Below are positions 1-9,623 of a stretch of 64,000 nt of DNA, piece by piece. The notes under the pieces are model-generated. The model was not told where the DNA came from, made no database searches, and saw only the letters and a program-made list of their open reading frames with translations. Source of the stretch: an uncultured Phycisphaerales bacterium (GTDB lineage: Bacteria; Planctomycetota; Phycisphaerae; Phycisphaerales; UBA1924). The stretch is taken from contig CAIYWI010000024.1 of the NCBI GenBank assembly GCA_903929885.1, positions 1 to 64,000 on the forward strand, in the 5' to 3' direction. The position numbers were made by a program, and so were the translations under genes. Every line of letters starts with the position of its first letter. Within the stretch, counting starts at the first letter, position 1.

Positions 1-132
1 AATACCCGCCGGACAACCCAGCCCGCGGCCGCGGCGGGCCGATGAAGGACGAACGGGGAGGCGAGGCGACGGGCAGGTGATCGGGGCGGCGTCGGGCGCA
101 GCCCGACGGCGGATCCGAAGGAGTCGACAGCG

Positions 133-3100
133 ATGGCAGGCAAGGTCAACAAGAACTTCATTCTCACCCTGGTGGCGGGACTCGCGGGCGTCTTCGTGCT
201 GATGGCGCTGGCGTACCTGTTCCTCCTCAAGAACAGCGCGGCCGACCTGGCCGGCGAGGGTGACCGCCGCATGACGCAGGGCCAGTTCGACAAGGCCCAG
301 GAGTACTACTCCAAGGCGGTGAACAAGGAGCAGACCAACGCCGACTACCTGGTCAAGTGGCGAGGGTCGCTGCTCAAGCTCAACCCTGAGAACGTGGTGG
401 CGTACCGCGATCTCGTGGAACGGTGGCGTCTGGCCACGCGACAGCTCGCCAAGATCTCGAAGAAGGACGTGGCGCCCAAGCGGGAGTATCTCGACTGGCT
501 CCGCGAGGACATGACGGGCATGGAGTTCAACCGCCAGGCCCACGAGCTCCTGATCGGCGAGACCACCTCGCTGCTGACGCTCCACAAGGGCGATCCGGCG
601 GGCGGCGAGTGGGAGACGCTGCGTCGCTTCCGTGGCATGGCCAAGATGGAGATCTTCGCCTTCGTGCAAGACTCGCGTCCCGAGGTGGCCAAGGAAGCCG
701 AGGAGGATCTCCTGGCGGCCATCGCCGCCGACCCGGCCGACACCGAGTCGGCGGTGGTGCTTCGTTCGCTCCACCTGATCCAGGCGGGCCGCGCCCGCGA
801 GCGAAGCCAACTCGACGAGGAGCAGGCGTTCCGCGACAAGGCCAAGACCGTGCTCACCCAGGCCGTCGAGCGCAATCCCGCCGATGCATTCATCCATCTG
901 GTCCAACTCGAGGCCGAGGTGGACGAGCGTTCCGCGACGTTCCGTCGCGATCCGCGGGGCGCGGACCCCTTGGCGTGGATGCGGACCCTGCAGTCCGACC
1001 TTCGCCCGTCCTTCAACGCCGTCGCGGACAAGGCCAGGACGACCGATCCGTCCAAGATCAACACCCGCCTGATCGACGGCGTGCGCCGCATGGAGGCGAT
1101 CTTCGGCGAGCAGGAGGGCAAGTTCGCATCGACCCTCGCCATCGTCGAGCGAGGCCTGGCGGCTCGTCCCGACGACCCGATGCTGCTGGCCGCCAAGGCG
1201 GACATCGAAGTGGCCGAGGAGAACCTCGCCGCGGCCGTCGCCTCGGTGCAGAAGATCCTCGACCTGCCGCCGCCCCCGACGTCGCTGACGGGCCTTCGCC
1301 TCTTCGGGATGCGGAACAACGCCCGCTTCTACCAGGCCCTGTGGACGGCCCGCATGGCGAGCTCGGCGAAGGAGGCGGACAAGGCCGCCCTGACGGCGAG
1401 CGCCAAGTCGCTTCGGGAGAAGCTGGCCGCGGTGGAGGCGCCCGACTCGCCCTCGGTGCTCTTCGTCGATGCGCAACTGGCGTTCGTCGACGCCGACTTC
1501 GGCCGCGCGAACCAGCTGCTCGACAGGTACGCCAAGGCCGTGCGAAGCCGCCCCTCCCCCGACGCCCTGCTGCTGCACGCGGCGGTGGCCGAGAAGCTCA
1601 ACCAGCTCGGCCTGTCGAAGTCGAAGCTCGATGAATGCCTTCGCATCGATCCCCGCAACCCCCGCGCCCTGTACGCGCTGGCGGACGTGACGTTCCGGCT
1701 GCAGGAGACCGACGAGGCGCTGGCGCTGTACCTGCGACTGGCCCAGATGCTCCCCGACGACCGATTCGTCAAGGGTCGCATCGAGGTGCTGCGGCAACTC
1801 GCCGGCGATCGAACCGTGCCCGCGAGCGACCCCGTGCTCGCGGACCTCATCGAACTGCGCGACATGGTCCGGACTCGCGAGGGCGAGAAGGATCGCACCG
1901 CCGAGGCGGTGCCCTTCCTGCAGCGGCGCGTGGCCGAACGCAATCAGGATCCGCGTCTTGCGCAGCAGCTCGCCTTGCTGCTGATGGGCGAGGGCAAGCG
2001 CGACGAGGCCTTGGCCGCCCTGCGGGCCAGTCTGGCGGTCCACCCCCAGGCCACCGACCTCAAGGACCTCGAGATCGCGCTCTCCAATCCCGACCCCGTG
2101 GCCGGGCGGCTGCAGTTGATCGACTCCAAGACCGACGGCACGCCCCTGGAGAAGGCCCTGGCCAAGTACCAGGTGCTCAAGGATGCGGGCAAGCCGCAGG
2201 AAGCCGCGGCGCAGCTGGCCGCGGCCGCCGCCATCGACGCCGACGACGAGCGGGTCGTCGAGATGCAGTTCCTCGACGCCATGGAGGCGGCCGATTGGGC
2301 CAAGGCCCAGCAGTTCGCCGACGTGTCTTCCAAGGCCAACCACGACCAGGTGGGCGGCCTGACCTTCAAGGCCCGCCTGCTCGGCGCCCAGGGCAAGACG
2401 TCCGAGGCGCTCGCGGCGATCACCGAGGCCGTGGGCCGCGGCGGCGCGGTGCCCGAGGTGTGGCGGATCAAGGGTCGCATCGAGATGAGCCTTGGCCGCA
2501 TGGCCGAGGCGGCCGAGTCGTATCGTCAGGCGTTGAGGCTGCGTCCGAGCGACATCGGCGCCATCAACGACGCGTTGCTCGCGCTGGTGAGCAACGGGCT
2601 CGCGGAGGAGGCGCTCAAGCTGGCCAAGGAGAGCGAGCGATTCGCCGCCTCCGACGCCAGGTTCGTCGAGATGTGGCTCTCGCTCGAGGCGGCGGCGGGC
2701 AGCAAGCGGTTCGCGATCGATCGTCGCGAGGTGATCGCCCGGACCAATCCCAAGGATCGAACCAATCTGCTGGCCCTCGCGGGGCTGTACCTCGCCGACC
2801 GCAACTGGTCGAAGGCCCGGCCGCTGATCGACCGGGCGAGGACGCTGCAGGACGGCACCGACGTGCTGACGCTCGACGCCCGGTGGCACTGGCAGCAGGG
2901 CGAGCGGGAGAAGGCCCGATCGCTCTTCGACGCGTACCTCAAGGGCCAACCCGAGGGGAAGCTGACCTCGTATCCGTTCCTGGTGTACGCCCAGTTCCTC
3001 TCGGCGCAGGAGGATGACGACGGCGCGTTGGCCGTGCTGGAGCAGGCCCGCTCGCACCAGGATGCCAAGTCGGCCGAGGCGGACAAGGCGATCGTCGAAC

Positions 3101-4728
3101 TCCTGATGAAGAACGCCCGGTTCGAGCAGGCCGCCTCGGTTTGCCGCCGCATCGTGACGGCCGGGGCCGATGACGCCAAGCAGACGCACCGTCTGCGGCT
3201 GGTGGAGTGCCTGGTCAAGGTGGGCAACTTCCAGGATGCGGAGAAGGAGCTCTCGCAACTCGGGACCGCCGCGGAGGCGGACCCGATGTCGATGCTGCTG
3301 GCGGCGGACATCAAGGCGGGGCTGAAGGACGTGCGGGGCCAGAAGGACATGCTGGACCGGGCGGTGACGCGATTCCCGGACAACCCGCTGGTCTTCTTCA
3401 AGCGAGGCCAGGCGTTGGCGGCCGACGCCCGCACGGCTCGGGAGGCCATCAGCGACTTCAACAAGGCGGTGCAGCTGCGGCCCGACATGTGGCAGGCGTA
3501 CCGGATGCGGGCGACGGCTCACATGCTGCTCAACCAGATGCCGGAGGCGGAGACCGACCTGACGCAGGCGGTGCTGCTGGCCCCGTACAACGACGAGCTG
3601 TTCATGGGGCTGGTCTCGGACTTCATCCGCAAGGGCGACTACGAGCGTGCCGGCGACGTGGCGATGCAGGTGCTCGCCAAGCGCGACCGCGACGTGAACG
3701 CGATGGCGAGCGTCGCCTCGCTGTTCATGAGCGTCAACGCGTACGCGGAGGCCTCCCGCTTCTACAAGATGGCCTTCGACATCGAGAAGAGCGACATGGT
3801 GGCCCAACGCTACCTCGACTCGCTGCTGGGCGCCACGCCTCCCAACAACACGGAGGCCAACGTGGTGCTCAACGCGCTGGGCGACCAGCGGATCGCCTCC
3901 AACCCCGGCTTCCTGATGGCCGTGTCGAAGCTGGCCAAGAACACGGGACGGATCGCGGAGGCCAACGCCGCCGCCAACGAGGCGTTGAAGCTGCTGCGGG
4001 TGGACGAGCCGACGATGATGCTGGCGTGGTTCAACGACCTGCGCCGGCTCCTGCCCCGGAAGAACGAGCTGCTGCAGTATCTCGAGCAGGCTGGCCGCCT
4101 GACCTCGGCCGCCAAGGCGCAGGAGTGGATCTCCTACTTCCGAATCGCCGCCAACCTCGAGGATGCCGCGACGCTCTCGGCCACCTTGGGGCCGGCGAAG
4201 GAGCTGCTGGGAACGGCCGAGGAGCCGTCGATCCGCCAGCTGCTCTACCGCTCCGTCTCGGGCGCGCAGATCGCGCAGGGCGACCACGCCGAGGCCGTGC
4301 GGACCATCCGCGAGGCGCTCGGCAGCTTCCCCAGCGACGTCGAGATGCTCAACAACGGCGCGTATTGCCTGGCGGCCAAGCTCGACAAGCCGCAGGACGC
4401 CGTCGCGATGATCGAGAAGGCCGTCGAGCTGACCCCTGGCGTCGCCGACGTCTGGGACACCTATGGCACCGTCTTCTTCCGCCTCGGGCAGTACGAGAAG
4501 GCGGCGGACGGCTACGGCCGGGCGGTCCGTCTGGCGGGCTCGCCCGCGCTGACGATCAAGTACGGCACCCCCCTGATCGAGTCGCTGGTGAAGGCCGGTC
4601 GCAAGGAGCAGGCCCGGGCCCTGCTGCGGGACCTCAAGACCATCGTCGACGACTCCCGCAACCAGGTCGATCCGGAGTTGCGGACACGGTTCGACGGGGT
4701 CGCGGCCCTCGCGGAGGGCCCCGGCTGA
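133..4728 (+). CDS. giant membrane-anchored TPR-repeat protein
   Basis: A 1531-residue protein of unknown specific function. A single hydrophobic segment at about residues 9-32 follows a short Lys-rich start, so the bulk is probably anchored in the inner membrane with the repeats outside it; no lipobox cysteine is visible. The rest is made of many degenerate tetratricopeptide-like helical pairs, recognisable by recurring Ala/Leu/Tyr spacing and phrases such as LALYLRLAQMLPDD. The ATG at 133 is supported by AAGGAG at 118-123. The gene lies directly upstream of a Wzz/BY-kinase-like gene and sugar-nucleotide genes. By analogy with the PrsT-type TPR proteins of PEP-CTERM/exopolysaccharide loci I infer a scaffold role in polymer assembly or export. 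The repeat call is firm; the role is inference. Confidence 0.8.
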   Translation: MAGKVNKNFILTLVAGLAGVFVLMALAYLFLLKNSAADLAGEGDRRMTQGQFDKAQEYYSKAVNKEQTNADYLVKWRGSLLKLNPENVVAYRDLVERWRLATRQLAKISKKDVAPKREYLDWLREDMTGMEFNRQAHELLIGETTSLLTLHKGDPAGGEWETLRRFRGMAKMEIFAFVQDSRPEVAKEAEEDLLAAIAADPADTESAVVLRSLHLIQAGRARERSQLDEEQAFRDKAKTVLTQAVERNPADAFIHLVQLEAEVDERSATFRRDPRGADPLAWMRTLQSDLRPSFNAVADKARTTDPSKINTRLIDGVRRMEAIFGEQEGKFASTLAIVERGLAARPDDPMLLAAKADIEVAEENLAAAVASVQKILDLPPPPTSLTGLRLFGMRNNARFYQALWTARMASSAKEADKAALTASAKSLREKLAAVEAPDSPSVLFVDAQLAFVDADFGRANQLLDRYAKAVRSRPSPDALLLHAAVAEKLNQLGLSKSKLDECLRIDPRNPRALYALADVTFRLQETDEALALYLRLAQMLPDDRFVKGRIEVLRQLAGDRTVPASDPVLADLIELRDMVRTREGEKDRTAEAVPFLQRRVAERNQDPRLAQQLALLLMGEGKRDEALAALRASLAVHPQATDLKDLEIALSNPDPVAGRLQLIDSKTDGTPLEKALAKYQVLKDAGKPQEAAAQLAAAAAIDADDERVVEMQFLDAMEAADWAKAQQFADVSSKANHDQVGGLTFKARLLGAQGKTSEALAAITEAVGRGGAVPEVWRIKGRIEMSLGRMAEAAESYRQALRLRPSDIGAINDALLALVSNGLAEEALKLAKESERFAASDARFVEMWLSLEAAAGSKRFAIDRREVIARTNPKDRTNLLALAGLYLADRNWSKARPLIDRARTLQDGTDVLTLDARWHWQQGEREKARSLFDAYLKGQPEGKLTSYPFLVYAQFLSAQEDDDGALAVLEQARSHQDAKSAEADKAIVELLMKNARFEQAASVCRRIVTAGADDAKQTHRLRLVECLVKVGNFQDAEKELSQLGTAAEADPMSMLLAADIKAGLKDVRGQKDMLDRAVTRFPDNPLVFFKRGQALAADARTAREAISDFNKAVQLRPDMWQAYRMRATAHMLLNQMPEAETDLTQAVLLAPYNDELFMGLVSDFIRKGDYERAGDVAMQVLAKRDRDVNAMASVASLFMSVNAYAEASRFYKMAFDIEKSDMVAQRYLDSLLGATPPNNTEANVVLNALGDQRIASNPGFLMAVSKLAKNTGRIAEANAAANEALKLLRVDEPTMMLAWFNDLRRLLPRKNELLQYLEQAGRLTSAAKAQEWISYFRIAANLEDAATLSATLGPAKELLGTAEEPSIRQLLYRSVSGAQIAQGDHAEAVRTIREALGSFPSDVEMLNNGAYCLAAKLDKPQDAVAMIEKAVELTPGVADVWDTYGTVFFRLGQYEKAADGYGRAVRLAGSPALTIKYGTPLIESLVKAGRKEQARALLRDLKTIVDDSRNQVDPELRTRFDGVAALAEGPG

Positions 4729-4860
4729 CGATTGAAGTCGCGGATGAAGGAACACGATGCGGCGGGATCGACGAACAGCATGTCGGCCCCGCCCGACGGC
4801 GGCAACGAGCATGGAAGCACGAACCCGGCGACGAGCGTCGACCGGACCAAAGGACAAGGC

Positions 4861-7068
4861 ATGAGCACTCTCCCCACCACTCCGAGCACCATCAACGCCT
4901 CCCAGCCCCGCGCCGGAGGCGCGGCGTCCGCGGCGTCCGCGGGCGCCTCCATCGACCCGCTCAAGCTGCTGGCCCGCCACAAGTGGCTGCTCGCCGGCGC
5001 CGCCGTGGGCGGCGGCCTGCTGGGCTGGGGCATGACGGCCGTGCTGGAGGTGGTCTATCCGGTCTGGAAGCCGGTGGTCACCTTCAAGTGCACCGCGCCG
5101 ATGGAATCCATGACCTCGGCGGGCGCGATGGCCAACGACACCGAAATGGCCCGCTTCATGCAGACCCAGGTCAACATGATGACGCTGCCGGCGGTGCTCA
5201 AGGAGGTGGTCGACGACCCCAACCTCCAGATCAACGCGCCCAACTGGTCCCAGCGGTTCATGCGCAAGAACCCGGCGAGCGGCGAGACCGCCTTCGACGC
5301 GCGTCGCGCGCTCCTGTGGCTCAGGGACGATCTCGCAGCTCGCGTGCGTCCCAACTCGACCCTGATCGAGCTCTCCTTCTCGGCCAAGCAGAAGGAGGAC
5401 GCCACGGCCATCGTCGGCCTCGTCCGGGAGAAGTACATGGCCATGCTCGAGCGCGAGGGTCGCGTCATCCTCGACGACCGCACCAAGTCGCTCCGCGACG
5501 CGCTCAATCGCATCGACTCCGACGTGCAGGCGTTGCAGAACCGCCGCAAGCGCATCATCGAGAGCGACAGCCTCGAGTCCGTCGACGACCGAGTCAGCGC
5601 CAACCAGCAGCAGCTCACCCGGATCCAGGAGCAGCTGCTCGAGGTCGAGCAGGACCTCGTGGCCGTGAACAAGCGCCGCGAGCTGATGGCCCAGGAGATC
5701 GACAACCCCGTCGTGTTCAGCGACGAACTCCGCGAGCGCATCGATCGCGACCCGTTGATCCTCGACATCAAGAGCCGCATCAGCCGCTACGAGGATGAGC
5801 TCAAGAGCATGCTCAACGCCGGACGAAGCCGCGAGCACCGCGAGTACAAGTCGATGGAGTCCCGCATCGCGGGCGCCCGCCAGAATCTCGACGAGGAGCG
5901 CAACCGGCTCCTCCGCCAGGGCTTCGACTCCGAACTCGACACCCTCACCAAGCAGTCCCGCCAGCTCGACGCGCAGCGGACCGGCCTGGTCCTCAGCCGC
6001 GACGAGGTGGCCAAGAGGCAGGTGGCCCTGACGCAGCTCCAGACCGAAATCAACGACATCCGGAATCAGATCCAGAACCTGCTCGAGACCCGCGCCAGCA
6101 CCAACGCCGACCTCCAGAAGATCATCTCGCTCAGCCAGGTCGCGACGGCCAATCGCGTCGTCGTCGCCCAGATGGAGCGCATCCCCGACGAGCTCTCCTT
6201 CCCGCAGGCCGAGTTCATGATCCCCCTGGGCATCATCGTCGGGGTCGGCGCCGTCGGCGGCGTCACCTTCCTCCGCGAGGTCGTGGACCAGCGAGTCAAG
6301 GGACCCGGCGACATCAGTCTCATGCCCCGCATGAAGCTGCTGGGGTGGATCCCCGACGCCGCCGAGGATCCCGAGGGCAAGGGCGCCAGCGAGACCACGT
6401 TCCGCGATCGGCCGAGGGGCATCGTCGCCGAGAGCTTCCGGCAACTCCGCTCCAGCGTGTCCAAGCGCCTCGACGAGGCTGGCCACAAGACCATCCTCGT
6501 GATGTCCGGCATGCCCGGCTCGGGGGCGACCACCGTGGTCGCCAACCTCGCGCTGGCGATGGCAGCCGCCGACAAGAAGGTGCTCGTGATCGACGCCAAC
6601 TTCCGCCGCCCCGCCCTGCACCGCGCCTTTGGCGTGCAGGAATCGCCGGGCGTCGCCGACGTCCTCACCGGCGCCAAGCCCCTCGAGACCGCCGTCCAGA
6701 AGTCGTCGACGCCCAACGTCGACGTGCTGGCCGTCGGATCTCGCGAACTCCGCGTCGTCGAGCGGCTCGCCGCCACCGGCAAGGTCGACCTGCTCGTCAA
6801 GGCCAAGGCCGCCTACGACGTCATCATCCTCGACGTGGCTCCCGCCGTCGTCGCCGGCGACGGCATCGCCCTGGCCAACCGCGTCGACTGCTCCATGCTC
6901 GTCGTCCGCGCCATGGCCGACAAGCGGGGCATGGTCGCCCGCATCCGCAACGAGCTCAGCGAGTCCCGCGCCGAGTTCCTCGGCGTGGTCGTCAACGGCG
7001 TCCGGGCCTCGGCCGGCGGCTACATGAAGGGCAACATCCGTGCCGCGGCGGAGTACGCCAAGGCATGA
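4861..7068 (+). CDS. Wzz/BY-kinase-like polysaccharide chain-length protein, Walker A degenerate
   Basis: Fused chain-length determinant and tyrosine-kinase-like protein of about 735 residues. Membrane segments lie at about 42-62 and 452-473, with a long coiled-coil periplasmic region between them, as in Wzz/Wzc. The C-terminal cytoplasmic domain has the BY-kinase layout: Walker A region at 550-557, Walker A' with D578 in VLVIDANFRRP, and Walker B with D658 in VIILDVAP. The Walker A reads GMPGSGATT, so the lysine that binds ATP phosphate is an alanine (A556). The C-terminus has two tyrosines instead of a rich Tyr cluster. I chose ATG 4861 because AAAGGAC precedes it closely. The same frame stays open to a TTG at 4732 and an ATG at 4744, which would add up to 43 polar residues. 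It follows the TPR gene and overlaps the epimerase gene by 4 bp. Confidence 0.85.
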   Translation: MSTLPTTPSTINASQPRAGGAASAASAGASIDPLKLLARHKWLLAGAAVGGGLLGWGMTAVLEVVYPVWKPVVTFKCTAPMESMTSAGAMANDTEMARFMQTQVNMMTLPAVLKEVVDDPNLQINAPNWSQRFMRKNPASGETAFDARRALLWLRDDLAARVRPNSTLIELSFSAKQKEDATAIVGLVREKYMAMLEREGRVILDDRTKSLRDALNRIDSDVQALQNRRKRIIESDSLESVDDRVSANQQQLTRIQEQLLEVEQDLVAVNKRRELMAQEIDNPVVFSDELRERIDRDPLILDIKSRISRYEDELKSMLNAGRSREHREYKSMESRIAGARQNLDEERNRLLRQGFDSELDTLTKQSRQLDAQRTGLVLSRDEVAKRQVALTQLQTEINDIRNQIQNLLETRASTNADLQKIISLSQVATANRVVVAQMERIPDELSFPQAEFMIPLGIIVGVGAVGGVTFLREVVDQRVKGPGDISLMPRMKLLGWIPDAAEDPEGKGASETTFRDRPRGIVAESFRQLRSSVSKRLDEAGHKTILVMSGMPGSGATTVVANLALAMAAADKKVLVIDANFRRPALHRAFGVQESPGVADVLTGAKPLETAVQKSSTPNVDVLAVGSRELRVVERLAATGKVDLLVKAKAAYDVIILDVAPAVVAGDGIALANRVDCSMLVVRAMADKRGMVARIRNELSESRAEFLGVVVNGVRASAGGYMKGNIRAAAEYAKA

Positions 7069-8126
7069 CACGTCCCGGCGGCGACCCAATCGCGACTCGG
7101 GCGGCGCGTGCCCGTCGGTCGCTGGTGACCGGGGGCGCGGGCTTCATCGGCTCGCACCTCGTGCGGGAGCTGCTCGCCGCGGGCGATCTGGTGACCGTCG
7201 TCGACGACCTGTCGACCGGCCGGCGCGTCAACCTGCCCGCGTCGCACCCTCGGGTCGAGCTGATCGAGTCGGACCTCGCCCTCGCGCTGTCGGGCCCCTT
7301 GGCCACGCGCCAGTTCGATCGCATCTTCCACCTCGCGGCGGCCGTGGGCGTCGGCCTCATCGTCGCCGATCCGATCGGCTCGATCGACACCAACATCGAA
7401 CAGACCGCCGCCCTGCTGCGTTTCGCGCACGCCCGCGGCGGGCCCGACGGCCCCCGCATCCTGATCGCCAGCAGTTCCGAGGTCTATGGCAAGTCGACCC
7501 GGCTGCCCTTCCGCGAGGATGACGACCTGGTCTTCGGCCCCACCACCGTCAGCCGCTGGTCGTACGCCATGAGCAAGGCCATCGACGAGCACCTCGCCTT
7601 GGCGTACCACGCCCAGCACGGGCTCCGCGTCGTCGTCACCCGCTTCTTCAACACCGTCGGCCCCGGCCAGATCGGCGACTACGGCATGGTGCTGCCCCGC
7701 TTCGTCGAGCGGGCCCTCTCGAACCAACCCCTCGAGGTGCATGGCGACGGATCGCAGTCCAGGTGCTTCTGCGACGTGCGCGACGTCGCTGCGGTGCTTC
7801 CCGTCGTCATGGATCACCCCGGAAAGGTCTACAACGTCGGTTCCGAGTCGACCATCACCATCCTCGAGTTGGCCCGACGCGTCGTCGCCGCCACCGGGTC
7901 TCGCTCCGAGATCCGCGTCGTTCCATACCTGCAGGCCTACGGGCCGGGCTTCGAGGATCTGGCCATGCGCCGACCCGACGTCACTCGCCTGAGGCAGGCC
8001 ACCGGGTTCGCCCCCCGCTTCGATCTCGATGCCACGATCGCCGACGTCGCCTCGTGGATCGCCTCCGGCAAGGGATCGGGCGTCGACTGGTCCGATCTCC
8101 CCGCACCGGCCCACGCCATTCCCTGA
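7065..8126 (+). CDS. NAD-dependent epimerase/dehydratase (extended SDR)
   Basis: Cytoplasmic nucleotide-sugar modifying enzyme of 353 residues. The Rossmann signature TGGAGFIGSH lies at 22-31, the SSSE segment at about 136-139, and the catalytic pair is YAMSK with Y167 and K171. These define the extended short-chain dehydrogenase family (UDP-glucose epimerase, dTDP-glucose dehydratase, UDP-glucuronate decarboxylase). The sequence FFNTVGPGQ and the late motif KVYNVGSE fit a UDP-sugar or dTDP-sugar substrate, but the precise reaction cannot be read. The ATG overlaps the stop of the chain-length gene (ATGA at 7065-7068), so translational coupling is likely. This supports supply of a sugar precursor for the same polymer. 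Confidence 0.88.
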   Translation: MTRPGGDPIATRAARARRSLVTGGAGFIGSHLVRELLAAGDLVTVVDDLSTGRRVNLPASHPRVELIESDLALALSGPLATRQFDRIFHLAAAVGVGLIVADPIGSIDTNIEQTAALLRFAHARGGPDGPRILIASSSEVYGKSTRLPFREDDDLVFGPTTVSRWSYAMSKAIDEHLALAYHAQHGLRVVVTRFFNTVGPGQIGDYGMVLPRFVERALSNQPLEVHGDGSQSRCFCDVRDVAAVLPVVMDHPGKVYNVGSESTITILELARRVVAATGSRSEIRVVPYLQAYGPGFEDLAMRRPDVTRLRQATGFAPRFDLDATIADVASWIASGKGSGVDWSDLPAPAHAIP

Positions 8127-8173
8127 CCTCCGCCAGTCCCGCTACGCTCCCGAGACCCTCACGAAGACGACCC

Positions 8174-9565
8174 ATGCCCGCGGCCCCCTTGATGCAATCC
8201 GGCGAAGTGCTCAGCACGCTGACGTCGCCCTCGTCTACGCCTGCCGGCGACGCCGCCGACCAGGTCGTGGACGCCATCGGACGCATGTCGGTGTTCGAGG
8301 GGTACATCGGGGTGCTCGTGGTGGCCTTCCTGGTCTCGCTGCTCGCCACGCCGCTGATGCGTCGTCTCGCCGTCTCCAACGGCGTGATCGACCGTCCGAG
8401 CGAGGCCCGCAAGGTGCACAGCATGCCCATCGCGTACCTGGGTGGCGTCGCGGTGTACCTGGGCCTCATCGCGGGCATCTTCTACAGCTTCGTCGCCTCT
8501 CGCTTCGACGGCCTCATCCAGTGGCACCCCACCCGCTTCGTCGGCGACTTCGGCTCGCCCTTCCCGGTGCCCATGTCGGTCATCCTCGGACTGACCGTGA
8601 TCATGCTCGTGGGCGTGATCGACGACGTGGCGCACATCAGCCCCCGCGTGAAGATCGGCGGCCAACTCATCGGCGCGGCGGCCCTCGCCATCGACAACGT
8701 GGGCGTCAAGCTCGCACAGGGCATGCTCCTGCCCCTGGCCAAGGCCTTCGGGGTGCAATCGACCATCCTCCCGGGCGACTATGAGACGCTGCTGGTGAGG
8801 ATCCCGCTTCCGGTGCCCGTCGGCGGGCTCGACGCCATCCCCATCGACTTCATCTACTGGATCGGCACCGGCATCATCGCCATCGCCGTGCTGGGCCTGT
8901 GCAACGCCAGCAACCTCATCGACGGCCTCGACGGCCTGCTCAGCGGCACCACCGCCATCGCCGCCATCGGCCTTCTCATCGTCGCGTTGGGCCTGGCCGC
9001 CATCGATGACGGCCCCCGCGACGCCCAGCGGATCGTCCTCTGCCTCTCGCTCCTGGGCGCGTGTCTGGGGTTCCTGCCCCACAACTTCAATCCCGCCACC
9101 ATCTTCCTGGGCGACGCCGGAAGTCTCATGATGGGCTTTTGCACCTGCGCCATCATCCTGTCGCTGGGCGACACCGGCAAGACCTTCCTCGTCCTCGCCG
9201 GCCTCATGATCTACGCAGTGCCGATCATCGACACCAGTCTGGCGATCGTCCGCCGGAAGATGGAGGGCAAGTCCATCTCCTCGGCCGACGACCAGCACCT
9301 GCACCACATGCTCAAGCGGGCCCTGGGAGTCAAGGGCGCGGTGCTCTCGCTGTACAGCATCGCCGCCGCCTTCGCCGCGATGGGCGCGGGCATCACCCTG
9401 CTCCGCGCCAGGATCATCTACGTCCTGGCGATGGTGCTCGCGGCCTTCATCGGCGTCACGGCGATCAAGATCGCCCGCAAGAAGACCATCGAGGCCCAAG
9501 CCGCGGCCTTCGACGCCCGGACGCAAGCCGCCCGCGCCGTCCCCCCTTCGCCTCCCGGCGCGTGA
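8174..9565 (+). CDS. WecA/MraY-family undecaprenyl-phosphate glycosyl-1-phosphate transferase
   Basis: Polytopic membrane enzyme of 463 residues that would transfer a sugar-1-phosphate from a UDP-sugar to undecaprenyl phosphate, the first step of a lipid-linked glycan. Diagnostic motifs are the acidic pair in GVIDDVAH (D150, D151), NLIDGLDG at 247-254 and FLGDAGS near 311-317, followed by a cytoplasmic His-rich loop DDQHLHHML. It is longer than the usual 340-380 residues because of about 45 extra N-terminal residues and a long loop after the DD motif. ATG 8192 or 8285 are shorter alternative starts. The neighbours upstream are polysaccharide genes, so exopolysaccharide or O-antigen initiation is more likely than peptidoglycan synthesis; MraY itself cannot be fully excluded. 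Confidence 0.88.
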   Translation: MPAAPLMQSGEVLSTLTSPSSTPAGDAADQVVDAIGRMSVFEGYIGVLVVAFLVSLLATPLMRRLAVSNGVIDRPSEARKVHSMPIAYLGGVAVYLGLIAGIFYSFVASRFDGLIQWHPTRFVGDFGSPFPVPMSVILGLTVIMLVGVIDDVAHISPRVKIGGQLIGAAALAIDNVGVKLAQGMLLPLAKAFGVQSTILPGDYETLLVRIPLPVPVGGLDAIPIDFIYWIGTGIIAIAVLGLCNASNLIDGLDGLLSGTTAIAAIGLLIVALGLAAIDDGPRDAQRIVLCLSLLGACLGFLPHNFNPATIFLGDAGSLMMGFCTCAIILSLGDTGKTFLVLAGLMIYAVPIIDTSLAIVRRKMEGKSISSADDQHLHHMLKRALGVKGAVLSLYSIAAAFAAMGAGITLLRARIIYVLAMVLAAFIGVTAIKIARKKTIEAQAAAFDARTQAARAVPPSPPGA

Positions 9566-9623
9566 TCGCCGGCACCCTTGCGAACACGCGAACCCCCGGC
9601 GCGTCGCTATCCTTGCGCACCGC

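Noticed and set aside
1-132. End of an upstream gene at the left edge
   Set aside because: No reading frame with recognisable coding character ends there; only the ribosome-binding site of the TPR gene is clear.
345-1319. Long open frames on the opposite strand of the TPR gene
   Set aside because: They follow from high GC at third codon positions; they have Arg/Ser-rich composition, no ribosome-binding site and no family resemblance.
4732-4860. TTG start at 4732 for the chain-length gene
   Set aside because: The added residues are polar and low complexity, and ATG 4861 has a closer ribosome-binding site. It is kept only as an alternative.
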